A stretch of DNA of 48,025 bases from Streptomyces viridochromogenes DSM 40736. GTDB lineage: Bacteria; Actinomycetota; Actinomycetes; Streptomycetales; Streptomycetaceae. Under the pieces are notes generated by a model. That model searched no databases. It was not told where the DNA came from and saw only the letters and a list, made by a program, of their open reading frames with translations. The stretch spans positions 1,981,630-2,029,654 of the forward strand of contig NZ_GG657757.1 in NCBI RefSeq assembly GCF_000158955.1, in the 5' to 3' direction. Below are positions 35,360 to 43,038 of the stretch, one piece after another. How positions within the stretch are numbered: the stretch's first letter is position 1; every line of letters starts with the position of its first letter. The translations under genes and the position numbers were made by a program.

Positions 35360-36868
35360 TTACGAGGCGCTGATCCGGAACCGGGTGAAGGTCGCCGCCC
35401 CGGCGTGGCCCTGACCGGCGGGTGCGAGAGCGACGAGGCCCAGCAGGGCGCCGACCCAGCGCCACGGGGTGGCGGTGAAGACGGGGCCCGACGGCCGGAA
35501 ACCGTCACCGGTGTCGGCCGAGAAACGGCAGCGCGCGCCCGCGCCGATCTCGATCCGCAGCCGGGCCCGGCCGTCGGTCGCGAGCCGGGGGTGTGCGGCG
35601 TCGCGCTCGGCGTCCGCGACCCCTTCGGCGAACCGGTGCACGAGGTGCGCGGTCCCGTCCGGTCCCCGCTGGAGCCCGATCCAGCCGAACGCGTCCCCGA
35701 GAACCGCGAGCCCGGCCCTGGCCCCGGGCTCGTCGCTGTCGAGCCGCAGCTCCACCTCGACCGTGCAGGGCTTGCCGGGCATCCGCTGGGTGAGCACGTT
35801 CGGCAGTTTGCGCAGGTCGTGCGCTTCGGCCGAGCGGACGCAGGTCAGCCGCAGTCCGTCCCCGGAGTGCTGGGTGGCCCAGCCGTCGCCCGGGTTGGCG
35901 GTCCACTGCCACTGGCGTCCGTAGCGTCCGCCGGGGAAGTCGTCGTCGGTGGCGGGCGCCGCCGGCGGCTGCGGCGGCAGCGCGGGCCGCCGGTGTACGG
36001 CGACGGGGGCGCCGTCGTCCCCGAGCACCGGCCAATCGTCCGCGCCCCAGCGCATCGGCTGGAGGTGCACGACCCGGCCGTAGGCGCCGCGCTGCTGGAA
36101 GTGCAGGAACCAGTCCTCGCCGGACGGGGTGCGCACCCAGCCGCCCTGGTGGGGACCGTTGACGTCGGTGTCCTTCTGCTCCAGGACGATCCGCTCCTCG
36201 TACGGCCCGAAGAAGCCGCGGGAGCGGAAGGCGCCCTGCCAGCCGGTCTCCACGCCGCCGGCGGGGGCGAATATCCAGAACCAGCCGTCGTGCCGGTAGA
36301 GCTTGGGCCCTTCGAGGGTGAACCAACCGGGGATGCGGTCGGCGTCGACGATCACCTTGCCCTCGTCGAGGAGTTCGGTGCCGTCGGGGTGCATGCGGTG
36401 GCCGGTGAGGCGGTTCTTGACGCCCGAGCGGGACTTGGCCCAGGCGTGGACCAGATAGGCCTCGCCGGTCTCCTCGTCCCACAGCGGGCAGGGGTCGATC
36501 AGGCCCTTGCCGGCCTTCAGCAGGTGCGGGCGGGTCCACGGGCCCCTGATCTGCGGGGCGTTGACCTGGAAGATGCCCTGGTCGGGGTCGCCCCAGAAGA
36601 TCCAGAAACGCTCGTCGTGATACCGGAGGGACGGGGCCCAGACGCCGCAGTCGTGGCGGGGCCCAGCGAACTCCTCGGCCGGTTCCAGCCGTTCGAGGGC
36701 GTGACCGACCAGGGTCCAGTTGACCAGGTCCCGGGAGTGGAGCAGGGGCAGGCCGGGGGTGCGGCCGAAGCTGGAGGCGGTCAGGTAGAAATCGTCGCCG
36801 GCCCGGACGACGTCAGGGTCGGACCAGTCCGCGTCGAGGATCGGGTTGCGGTAGGTCTCCTCGGTCAC
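35360..36868 (-). CDS. GH43 glycoside hydrolase (xylosidase/arabinofuranosidase), cytoplasmic
   Basis: 502 aa without a signal peptide. GH43 five-blade propeller with the base Asp in NPILDADWSDPDVVRAGDDF, the Asp in DPCPLWDEETGEAYLVHAWA and the acid Glu in WFTLEGPKLYRHDGWFW. A C-terminal beta-sandwich domain (DFPGGRYGRQWQWTANPGD, residues about 315-500) is typical of the larger GH43 enzymes. It likely trims imported oligosaccharides inside the cell. The GTG at 36868 overlaps the stop of the DUF6807 gene by 4 nt. Confidence 0.88.
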   Translation of the reverse strand: MTEETYRNPILDADWSDPDVVRAGDDFYLTASSFGRTPGLPLLHSRDLVNWTLVGHALERLEPAEEFAGPRHDCGVWAPSLRYHDERFWIFWGDPDQGIFQVNAPQIRGPWTRPHLLKAGKGLIDPCPLWDEETGEAYLVHAWAKSRSGVKNRLTGHRMHPDGTELLDEGKVIVDADRIPGWFTLEGPKLYRHDGWFWIFAPAGGVETGWQGAFRSRGFFGPYEERIVLEQKDTDVNGPHQGGWVRTPSGEDWFLHFQQRGAYGRVVHLQPMRWGADDWPVLGDDGAPVAVHRRPALPPQPPAAPATDDDFPGGRYGRQWQWTANPGDGWATQHSGDGLRLTCVRSAEAHDLRKLPNVLTQRMPGKPCTVEVELRLDSDEPGARAGLAVLGDAFGWIGLQRGPDGTAHLVHRFAEGVADAERDAAHPRLATDGRARLRIEIGAGARCRFSADTGDGFRPSGPVFTATPWRWVGALLGLVALAPAGQGHAGAATFTRFRISAS

Positions 36869-37710
36869 GGGCTCACCGCCTTGCGGACGAGGGCGGCCGC
36901 GGCGTCCCGGTCGAGACGGCCGTCGGCGACGACGGTGACGACCCGGCGCACGACCGTCTCGCCGGGCGGGAGCGGCAGCCGCTCGGCGTGCGCCAGTGAG
37001 GAGCCGACCCCCGGGTACTCCCCGGTGCGCACGAACCACGGGTCGCGGCGGGTCTGTTCGGTGGCGCCGGCGAAGACCAGCGTCCAGGTGCCGCCCCGGA
37101 GGGCGAGCCAGTCGGCGGGGCGGCCGTGGATCCGCTCCTCGCCCTCCTCCGCGGCCGTGAAGACCTCCGGCGGGAAGGACTCCTTGCGGGCCCGCCAGAA
37201 GAAGCCGCCGTAGGCCGCGCCCGGGCGCCCGTTGGTCGCGGGGCTGCCGATCGACAGCGGGATCCTGGTGACGTTGGTGACGGAGAAGGTGAGGTCCAGC
37301 GCCCAGGCCTGGTCGGTGAGTTCGGTGGCCGCGACGGTACGGCGCTCACGCAGCAGCTCACCGCCCGCGGCCACCCAGCGCAGCTCCTCCACGAAGCCGT
37401 CCGGGTCGCGCAGCTGGAACGCGACGTGCCGCTGGGAGCCGTGGTTGTCCAGCTCGGTCGGGCCCCGGTCGCGGACGTAGGTGCGCCCGCCCCAGAAGTT
37501 GTGCCCCTCGACGTCGGGAACGGCGACACCGACGCCGAGGTGGTGTGCGTGGTCGGCGGGGCTCAGCTCGGTGACCGCCGTACCGGTCAGGGTGGTGACG
37601 GGGTGCAGGTACGGCCGCGGGGAGAGCCGGGCCGGCAGCTCGGGCCGGGTGACGTACCGGCCGACCGGCCGGCCGGCGACGCGCAGGACCGCGGTGTCGT
37701 TGCCGGTCAT
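36865..37710 (-). CDS. DUF6807 family protein (annotated PmoA-like)
   Basis: 281 aa. It contains YLHPVTTLTGTAVTELSPAD, HHLGVGVAVPDVEGHNFWGG and NGRPGAAYGGFFWRARKESF, the pattern of DUF6807, often labelled 'methane oxygenase PmoA' in databases though not a methane monooxygenase. In actinobacteria such genes sit next to Gfo/Idh oxidoreductases in sugar loci, as here; the fold resembles aldose-epimerase-like beta-sandwiches, so a sugar-related role is likely. The ATG at 37710 overlaps the oxidoreductase stop (atga). Confidence 0.72.
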   Translation of the reverse strand: MTGNDTAVLRVAGRPVGRYVTRPELPARLSPRPYLHPVTTLTGTAVTELSPADHAHHLGVGVAVPDVEGHNFWGGRTYVRDRGPTELDNHGSQRHVAFQLRDPDGFVEELRWVAAGGELLRERRTVAATELTDQAWALDLTFSVTNVTRIPLSIGSPATNGRPGAAYGGFFWRARKESFPPEVFTAAEEGEERIHGRPADWLALRGGTWTLVFAGATEQTRRDPWFVRTGEYPGVGSSLAHAERLPLPPGETVVRRVVTVVADGRLDRDAAAALVRKAVSP

Positions 37711-38900
37711 CGGGTGCTCACCTCGTTCGACAGATGCTCCGGGGCCCAGGGGGCGCCGAGTTCGGAGTAGAGGGAGAGGGTGTCGGCGGCGGCCGCGACG
37801 AGTCCGTCGATGCCGGGCACGACCCGGCGGTTCTCCTCGGGGATCCGGCGCCAGGCGGTGTCCGGCAGCGGCGCCGGGTCGGGAGCGGTGCGGATGGCCT
37901 CCACGACCTTCATGAAGGCCCCGGTCTCGTCCGGCGGGACCAGCAGGTCCGCGCCGGTGGTGAGGTGCGCGACGAGGTTCTCCAGCAGGTCGGTGCGGCC
38001 GTGGTCGGACTCCTGAGGGCCGTGGCCCGCGCGCTGGAGCAGCACGCGGTCCTGCTTGTACCAGAAGGTGATCCGGCCGGTGCTGCCGTGCACCAGGACG
38101 TACGGCTCGTCCGCCTCCTCGGCGCACAGGGTGGCGGCGACGGTGACCGGGTGGCCCTGCGCGGTGGTGATCCGGACGCAGGAGGTGTCGTCGGACTCGA
38201 TGGCGTTGGCGCGCAGCAGTTCGGTCTCGATGCCGGTGACGTCCTCGGCGCGGGTGCTGCCACCCAGGGCGAGGGCGGTGGCGACGGCGTGGGCGAGCGG
38301 GTTGGTCAGCGCCCCGTCGATCACGTCGACGCCGTTCAGCCGCCGTTTGCCCGCCCAGGGCGCCCGCCGGAAGTAGTCCTCGTCCCGTACCCAGGCACCG
38401 GCCCCGCCGAGCCCGACCAGCCGGCCGATCGCGCCCCGGTCGATGAGTTCGCGGACGGCCGGCAGGGCGTGCGACCCCAGCGACTGGAAGCCGATCTGGC
38501 AGACGACACCGGCGGCGGCGACCCCGTCGGCCATGCGGCGGAACTCCGCGTACGAGGGGGCGGGCGGCTTCTCCAGGAGGAGGTGCACGCCCCGCTCGGC
38601 CGCGGTGAGCGCGAGATCGGTGTGGGTCGGGATCGGGGTGCAGATCACGGCGATCCGGGCGCCGGTGGAGTCCAGCAGGGCGCCGAAGTCGGCGGACTGC
38701 TCGGGGGCGCCCAGGTCGCCGAGTTCCTCCTCGGTCAGCGGCGTCAGCTCGCAGACGCCGGCCAGCCGCACGATGCCCTTCTTCTGCAGGCGGCGGATGT
38801 TCTCGACGTGCCACCGGCCGTGCCCGCGGGCGCCGGCGAGGACGACGGGCAGGGGGGTGCTCAGGGGTGCGCTCATGGCGTCGATGATGCGACCGGTCAC
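37707..38900 (-). CDS. Gfo/Idh/MocA family oxidoreductase
   Basis: 397 aa. N-terminal Rossmann fold (VVLAGARGHGRWHVENIRRL), the EKP nucleotide/substrate motif in LLLEKPPAPSYAEF, and a C-terminal dimer/substrate domain (LNGVDVIDGALTNPLAHAVA). It would oxidise or reduce a sugar or sugar acid with NAD(P). In this locus it could be the first dehydrogenase of an arabinose or uronate route, but that is inference. The GTG at 38900 overlaps the stop of the deleted pectate lyase gene (gtga); ATG 38876 is an alternative start. Confidence 0.85.
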   Translation of the reverse strand: MTGRIIDAMSAPLSTPLPVVLAGARGHGRWHVENIRRLQKKGIVRLAGVCELTPLTEEELGDLGAPEQSADFGALLDSTGARIAVICTPIPTHTDLALTAAERGVHLLLEKPPAPSYAEFRRMADGVAAAGVVCQIGFQSLGSHALPAVRELIDRGAIGRLVGLGGAGAWVRDEDYFRRAPWAGKRRLNGVDVIDGALTNPLAHAVATALALGGSTRAEDVTGIETELLRANAIESDDTSCVRITTAQGHPVTVAATLCAEEADEPYVLVHGSTGRITFWYKQDRVLLQRAGHGPQESDHGRTDLLENLVAHLTTGADLLVPPDETGAFMKVVEAIRTAPDPAPLPDTAWRRIPEENRRVVPGIDGLVAAAADTLSLYSELGAPWAPEHLSNEVSTR

Positions 38901-39202
38901 CGGATCCTCCCCGCTCCCGCGCCGCGGGCCACCGCCCGGTCGCCCGCCGCGGCGCTGTCGATCCGTCCGTGCAGGGCGGGGGTCCAGCCGCCGTCGAGGG
39001 CGCGGACCAGTCCGGCGCGGTCGGTGACGGTGTGGACGTGTGCGGCCTCGGCGGCGGCGCCTCCGGTGGTGCCCGAACCGTGGGCGGCCCAGCCGTCGTT
39101 CGCCGGGAGGGTGTCGCGGCCGAGGTCGCGGGTCTCGGCCTGGGCGGGGAGGCTCAGGACCCCCAGCAGCAGGCCCGCCAGTGCCACCTGGAGTGTTCTC
39201 AT
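38897..39202 (-). pseudogene. Internally deleted PL1 pectate lyase (101-aa mini-protein)
   Basis: The gene starts at ATG 39202 with an intact signal peptide (MRTLQVALAGLLLGVLSLPA, cleavage near AQA). The mature part begins TRDLGRDTLPANDGWAAHGS then GTTGGAAAEAAHVHTVT, matching residues 38-75 of the PL1 protein at 29641-30954. After RALDG it jumps in frame to GWTPALHGRIDSAAAGDRAV and ends GAGAGRIR, matching the last 31 residues of that protein. About 320 residues, including every catalytic residue, are missing. The frame, the start overlap with the permease stop (atga) and the stop overlap with the oxidoreductase start (gtga) are all kept. It cannot be a lyase; it may be a neutral relic or a retained secreted peptide. 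Confidence 0.85.
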
Positions 39203-40095
39203 CCCTTCACCGCCCCCGCGCTGAACCCGGTGATCAGCCACTTCTGGATGAAGGCGAACACGATCACGACCGGCACGGCCGCGATGATGCCGCCCGCGGC
39301 GAGCGCGCCCAGGTCGACGCTGTCGGCGCTCATCAGGGAGTTGAGGCCGACGGGGATCGTCTGCTTGTCCTGGTTGTTCAGGAACATCAGGGCGAACAGG
39401 AAGTGGTTCCAGGAGTGGACGAAGGCGAACGAGCCGACGGCGATCAGGCCGGGCCGCAGCAGCGGCAGCACCACGATCCGGAAGGCGGTCATGCGGTTGC
39501 AGCCGTCGACCCAGGCCGCCTCTTCCAGGGAGTACGGCACGTTCTTGATGAAGTTGCTGATCAGGATCATCGACAGCGGCAGCTGGAAGACCGTCTCGGC
39601 GAGGATGACACTGCCGAGCGAGTTGATCATCTTCAGCTCGGCGAAGATCTCGAACAGCGGCACCAGCAGCAGCGCGCCCGGCACGAACTGGGAGCACAGC
39701 AGCGCCAGCATGAACCCGCGCTTGATCTTGAAGTCGAACCGGGCGAGGGCGTAGCCGCCGGCCAGCGCGACGAGCGTCGTCATGAGCAGGGTGGCGACGC
39801 CGACGAGGACGCTGTTGGCGAAGTAGGTGCCGAAGCTGCGCTCCGTCCACACCTTCTCGAAGTGCTCGAAGGTGATCGGCCAGGGCACGAGCGAGGTCGA
39901 GCCGGCCGGGCGCAGCGAGAAGAGCAGGATCCAGTAGAAGGGGATGAGGGTGAAGAGCAGGTAGATGCCCAGGGGCAGGTAGATCTGCCAGCGGGGGGCC
40001 TCGTCCCAGGCGCGGTTCTTCTTCGGGGGCCGGGGCGGTTCGGGGGTGACGCGCACGGGAGCGGGCGCCGCCTTGGTGGCTTCCTTGACGCTCAC
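39199..40095 (-). CDS. Sugar ABC transporter permease (MalG type)
   Basis: 298 aa, six membrane segments (for example YLPLGIYLLFTLIPFYWILL, SVLVGVATLLMTTLVALAGG, GGIIAAVPVVIVFAFIQKWL). The cytoplasmic EAA loop, contacting the ATPase, is SLEEAAWVDGCNRMTAFRIV. GTG 40095 overlaps the MalF-type stop (gtga). With the MalF-type partner it forms the channel of the importer served by the lipoprotein at 31936-33285. The stop overlaps the deleted pectate lyase ATG. Confidence 0.92.
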   Translation of the reverse strand: MSVKEATKAAPAPVRVTPEPPRPPKKNRAWDEAPRWQIYLPLGIYLLFTLIPFYWILLFSLRPAGSTSLVPWPITFEHFEKVWTERSFGTYFANSVLVGVATLLMTTLVALAGGYALARFDFKIKRGFMLALLCSQFVPGALLLVPLFEIFAELKMINSLGSVILAETVFQLPLSMILISNFIKNVPYSLEEAAWVDGCNRMTAFRIVVLPLLRPGLIAVGSFAFVHSWNHFLFALMFLNNQDKQTIPVGLNSLMSADSVDLGALAAGGIIAAVPVVIVFAFIQKWLITGFSAGAVKG

Positions 40096-41027
40096 TTGTT
40101 CTCGCCTCCGAACTTGCTCAGCCGCAGATAGACCATCGAGCAGAAGAGCAGGATCACGAACGCCACGGTGGTCAGGGCCGAGGCGTAGCCGAAGTTGTGG
40201 GCGTCGACGGAGGTGTTGGCGATGTACAGCGGCAGGGTGGTCGTCTCGCCCGCGGGGCCGCCGCCGGTCAGGGTGTAGAGCAGGTCGACGTTGTTGAACT
40301 CCCACACGGCCCGCAGCAGTGTCGACAGGATGATCGCGTCCTTCAGGTGGGGCAGCGTGATGTGCCAGAACTGCTGGAGGCGGCCGGCCCCGTCGACCTC
40401 GGCGGCCTCGTACAGGTCCTTGGAGACGGACTGGAGGTCGGCGAGGATGAGGATCGCGAAGAACGGCACACCGCGCCACAGGTCGGCCACGACCGCCGCC
40501 GGGAACACCGTGGAGGTGTCCGACAGCCAGCTCGTGCCGTAGGAGCCGATGCCCATGTCCGCGAGGTAACGGGTGATGCCCGTCTGGGAGTTGTAGAGCA
40601 GCACCCAGATCGCGGAGGTCAGCACGCCGGAGACGGCCCACGGGGAGAAGACCATGGCGCGGCCGAGGCCCCGGCCCACGAAGGTCTGGTTGACGATGAG
40701 CGCCAGCGCGAGGCCGAACAGCAGCTGGAGGCCGACCTCGACGACGACCCACTTGGCGCTGAAGACCAGCGTGTCCCAGAAGACCGGGTCCTTGGTGAAG
40801 GCGTGGACGAAGTTGTCGAAGCCCGCGTAGCCGTTCCGCCACGGCTTGGTGGGGTTGTAGTTCTGCAGGCTGTAGTAGAAGACGCTGATGACCGGGTAGG
40901 CGATGAAGCCCAGCATGAGCAGGGCGGCCGGCGCTATCAGCAGGTACGGGAGCCTGCGCGGTGTGGCGGAGGCACGGCGCCGCCGGGGTGGCGCGGGCGG
41001 TTTCGCCACGGCTGCGGCTTGGGCCAT
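40092..41027 (-). CDS. Sugar ABC transporter permease (MalF type)
   Basis: 311 aa. Pro/Arg-rich cytosolic start, then six membrane segments (YLLIAPAALLMLGFIAYPVI, VVEVGLQLLFGLALALIVN, SGVLTSAIWVLLYN, ASALTTVAFVILLFCSMVYL). EAA loop: SKDLYEAAEVDGAGRLQQFW. ATG 41027 follows GGAGAA. First gene of a six-gene chain in which every junction is a 4-nt overlap. No ATPase is encoded nearby; Streptomyces importers of this type share the MsiK ATPase. Confidence 0.92.
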   Translation of the reverse strand: MAQAAAVAKPPAPPRRRRASATPRRLPYLLIAPAALLMLGFIAYPVISVFYYSLQNYNPTKPWRNGYAGFDNFVHAFTKDPVFWDTLVFSAKWVVVEVGLQLLFGLALALIVNQTFVGRGLGRAMVFSPWAVSGVLTSAIWVLLYNSQTGITRYLADMGIGSYGTSWLSDTSTVFPAAVVADLWRGVPFFAILILADLQSVSKDLYEAAEVDGAGRLQQFWHITLPHLKDAIILSTLLRAVWEFNNVDLLYTLTGGGPAGETTTLPLYIANTSVDAHNFGYASALTTVAFVILLFCSMVYLRLSKFGGENK

Positions 41028-41045
41028 GACTGTTCTCCGTTCTCA

Positions 41046-41065
41046 GTACGTCGTGGTACGTCGTG
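41046..41065. repeat. Direct repeat of a 10-bp motif upstream of the permease operon
   Basis: GTACGTCGTG occurs twice in tandem, 19 bp before the MalF ATG. The GTACGTC half also appears (as a complement) in the dyad at 44670-44686 in front of the FadR gene, so one regulator could bind both. Confidence 0.45.
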
Positions 41066-41081
41066 CTTCGGTGCGGGCGCA

Positions 41082-41093
41082 GGAAGCGCTTTC
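41082..41093. promoter_or_regulatory. LacI-type operator
   Basis: GGAAGCGCTTTC, a dyad centred on GC with one mismatch between arms, 55 bp upstream of the MalF ATG. It matches the usual LacI/GalR-family half-site pattern (GAAAGC-GCTTTC) that controls sugar importers in Streptomyces. No LacI gene lies in the window. Confidence 0.6.
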
Positions 41094-41214
41094 TCGGTGT
41101 GCGGGGTCGTGCCGGGTGGCGCCGGGTCGTGCCGGGTAGCGCTGAGAGCGTGGGCGCGCCGAGGCGGCGCGGTGGTGCCGTGGAACCTGGCGGCGACGGC
41201 CTCCAGGTCGTGCG

Positions 41215-41301
41215 GGTGGCGCGTGGCGGTGCGGTGGCGCGTGGCGGTGCGGTGGCGCGTGGCGGTGCGGTGGCGCGTGGCGGTGCGGTGGCGCGTGGTG
41301 C
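41215..41301. repeat. 18-bp tandem repeat, almost five copies
   Basis: GGTGGCGCGTGGCGGTGC is repeated exactly at 41215, 41233, 41251 and 41269, with a shortened fifth copy at 41287-41301. The array ends just after the stop of the IlvD/Edd gene (41308), between it and the permease operon. It is a multiple of three, so short reading frames across it show hexapeptide repeats, but none looks like a gene. Confidence 0.92.
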
Positions 41302-41307
41302 GGTGGT

Positions 41308-43038
41308 TCAGCCCGCGTAGGGGTCGGCGACCCGGCCCGGGCGGGCGAGGAACTCGAAGTCGCAGCCGGTGTCGGCCTGCGTGATCTGCTCGTTGTAGAG
41401 CGCGCCGTAGCCGCGCTCGTACCGGGTGGGCGGCGGCGTCCAGTCCGCCCCGCGCCGCTCCAGCTCCTCGTCGTCCACGTGGAGATGGAGGGTGCGTGCC
41501 TCGACGTCGAGGGTGATGGAGTCCCCGGTGCGGACCAGGGCGAGCGGTCCGCCGACGTACGACTCGGGGGCGACGTGCAGCACGCACGCGCCGTAACTCG
41601 TGCCGCTCATCCGGGCGTCGGAGATCCGGACCATGTCGCGGACGCCCTGCTTGAGCAGGTAGTCGGGCAGCGGCAGCATCCCGTACTCGGGCATGCCCGG
41701 GCCGCCCTTGGGGCCGGCGTTCCGGAGCACGAGCACGTGCTCGGGGGTGATGCCGAGCGACGGGTCGTTGATGGTGCGCTGCATCGTCTTGTAGTCGTCG
41801 AAGACGACGGCGGGTCCGGTGTGCTTGAGCAGGTGCCGCTCGGCGGCGATGTGCTTGATGACGGCGCCGTCCGGGCAGAGGTTGCCGCGCAGCACGGCGA
41901 CCCCGCCCTCCTGCGCTACCGGGTTGTCCCGGGGCCGGATGACGTCGTCGTCATGGACCTGGGCGCCGTCGAGCTGCTCCCGCAGGGTGTCGTACGAGAC
42001 GGTCGGCCGGTCCAGGTGGAGCAGGTCCGTGATCCGGGAGAGGAACCCGGGCAGGCCGCCCGCGAAGTGGAAGTCTTCCATCAGGTAGGTCTGTCCGCCG
42101 GGCCGTACGTTGGCCAGCACCGGGACCGTCCGCGCGATGCGGTCGAAGTCGTCGAGGGTGAGCCGGACGCCCGCGCGGCCCGCCATGGCGATCAGGTGGA
42201 TCACGGCGTTGGTGGAGCCGCCGAGCCCGAGCACGGTCGTCACGGCGTCCTCGAAGGCCTCGGGGTTGAGGATGTCGCTCAACTTGCGGTCCTTGTGGAC
42301 CAGTTCGACGATCCTGAGACCCGCGGCGGCGGCCATCCGGTCGTGCCCGGAGTCCACGGCCGGGATGCTGGAGGCGCCCGGGACGGTGACGCCGAGCGCC
42401 TCGGCGGCGGCGGTCAGCGTGGAGGCCGTGCCCATCGTCATGCAGTGGCCGGGCGAGCGGGCCAGGCCGCTCTCCAGCTCCTGCATCTCGCAGTCGCCGA
42501 TGACGCCGGCCCGCTTGTCGTCCCAGTACTTCCACATGTCGGTGCCGGACCCGAGCACCTCGTTGCGCCAGTGCCCCGGCAGCATCGGCCCGGCCGGCAC
42601 GAACACCGCCGGCAGGTCCGCGCTCGCGGCGCCCATCAGCAGGGCGGGCGTGGACTTGTCGCAGCCGCCCATCAGCACGGCCCCGTCGACGGGGTAGGAC
42701 CGCAGCAGCTCCTCCGTCTCCATCGCGAGCATGTTGCGGTAGAGCATCGGGGTCGGCTTCTGGAAGGTCTCGCTGAGCGTGGAGACCGGGAACTCCAGCG
42801 GGAAGCCCCCCGCCTGCCACACCCCCCGCTTCACGGCCTGGGCGCGGTCCCGCAGATGGACGTGGCACGGGTTGATGTCGGACCAGGTGTTGAGGATCGC
42901 GATGACCGGCTTGCCGAGGTGCTCCTCGGGGAGGTAACCGAGCTGGCGGGTGCGGGCACGGTGGCTGAAGGTGCGCAGGCCTTCGGTGCCGTACCACTGG
43001 TGGCTTCTGAGGTCCTCGGGACGTTTCCGGTCGGTCAT
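41308..43038 (-). CDS. IlvD/Edd family sugar-acid dehydratase
   Basis: 576 aa. Fe-S dehydratase of the IlvD/Edd superfamily with cluster cysteines in SDINPCHVHLRDRAQ, LMGGCDKSTPALLMGAASAD and ARSPGHCMTMGTASTLTA. Its length and context fit the L-arabinonate/xylonate/galactonate-type dehydratases rather than biosynthetic IlvD: it is coupled to a DapA-family gene and a FadR-type regulator in a pectin locus. It would remove water from an aldonic acid to give a 2-keto-3-deoxy acid. The ATG at 43038 overlaps the DapA-family stop (atga). Confidence 0.88.
   Translation of the reverse strand: MTDRKRPEDLRSHQWYGTEGLRTFSHRARTRQLGYLPEEHLGKPVIAILNTWSDINPCHVHLRDRAQAVKRGVWQAGGFPLEFPVSTLSETFQKPTPMLYRNMLAMETEELLRSYPVDGAVLMGGCDKSTPALLMGAASADLPAVFVPAGPMLPGHWRNEVLGSGTDMWKYWDDKRAGVIGDCEMQELESGLARSPGHCMTMGTASTLTAAAEALGVTVPGASSIPAVDSGHDRMAAAAGLRIVELVHKDRKLSDILNPEAFEDAVTTVLGLGGSTNAVIHLIAMAGRAGVRLTLDDFDRIARTVPVLANVRPGGQTYLMEDFHFAGGLPGFLSRITDLLHLDRPTVSYDTLREQLDGAQVHDDDVIRPRDNPVAQEGGVAVLRGNLCPDGAVIKHIAAERHLLKHTGPAVVFDDYKTMQRTINDPSLGITPEHVLVLRNAGPKGGPGMPEYGMLPLPDYLLKQGVRDMVRISDARMSGTSYGACVLHVAPESYVGGPLALVRTGDSITLDVEARTLHLHVDDEELERRGADWTPPPTRYERGYGALYNEQITQADTGCDFEFLARPGRVADPYAG

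Noticed and set aside
38897..39850. Long minus-strand protein upstream of the mini pectate lyase
   Set aside because: The upstream part is the shifted frame of the MalG-type permease; only the part from ATG 39202 has a signal peptide and lyase similarity.
41215..41301. CRISPR array
   Set aside because: The copies are contiguous with no spacers, and there are no cas genes.
40937..41320. Repeat protein encoded across the 18-bp array
   Set aside because: Frames with RGGAVA or HRTATR repeats exist on both strands only because the unit is a multiple of three; none has a ribosome site or homology.
41308..43038. Biosynthetic dihydroxy-acid dehydratase (IlvD)
   Set aside because: Operon partners are a DapA-family enzyme and a FadR regulator in a pectin locus, which points to a sugar-acid dehydratase.
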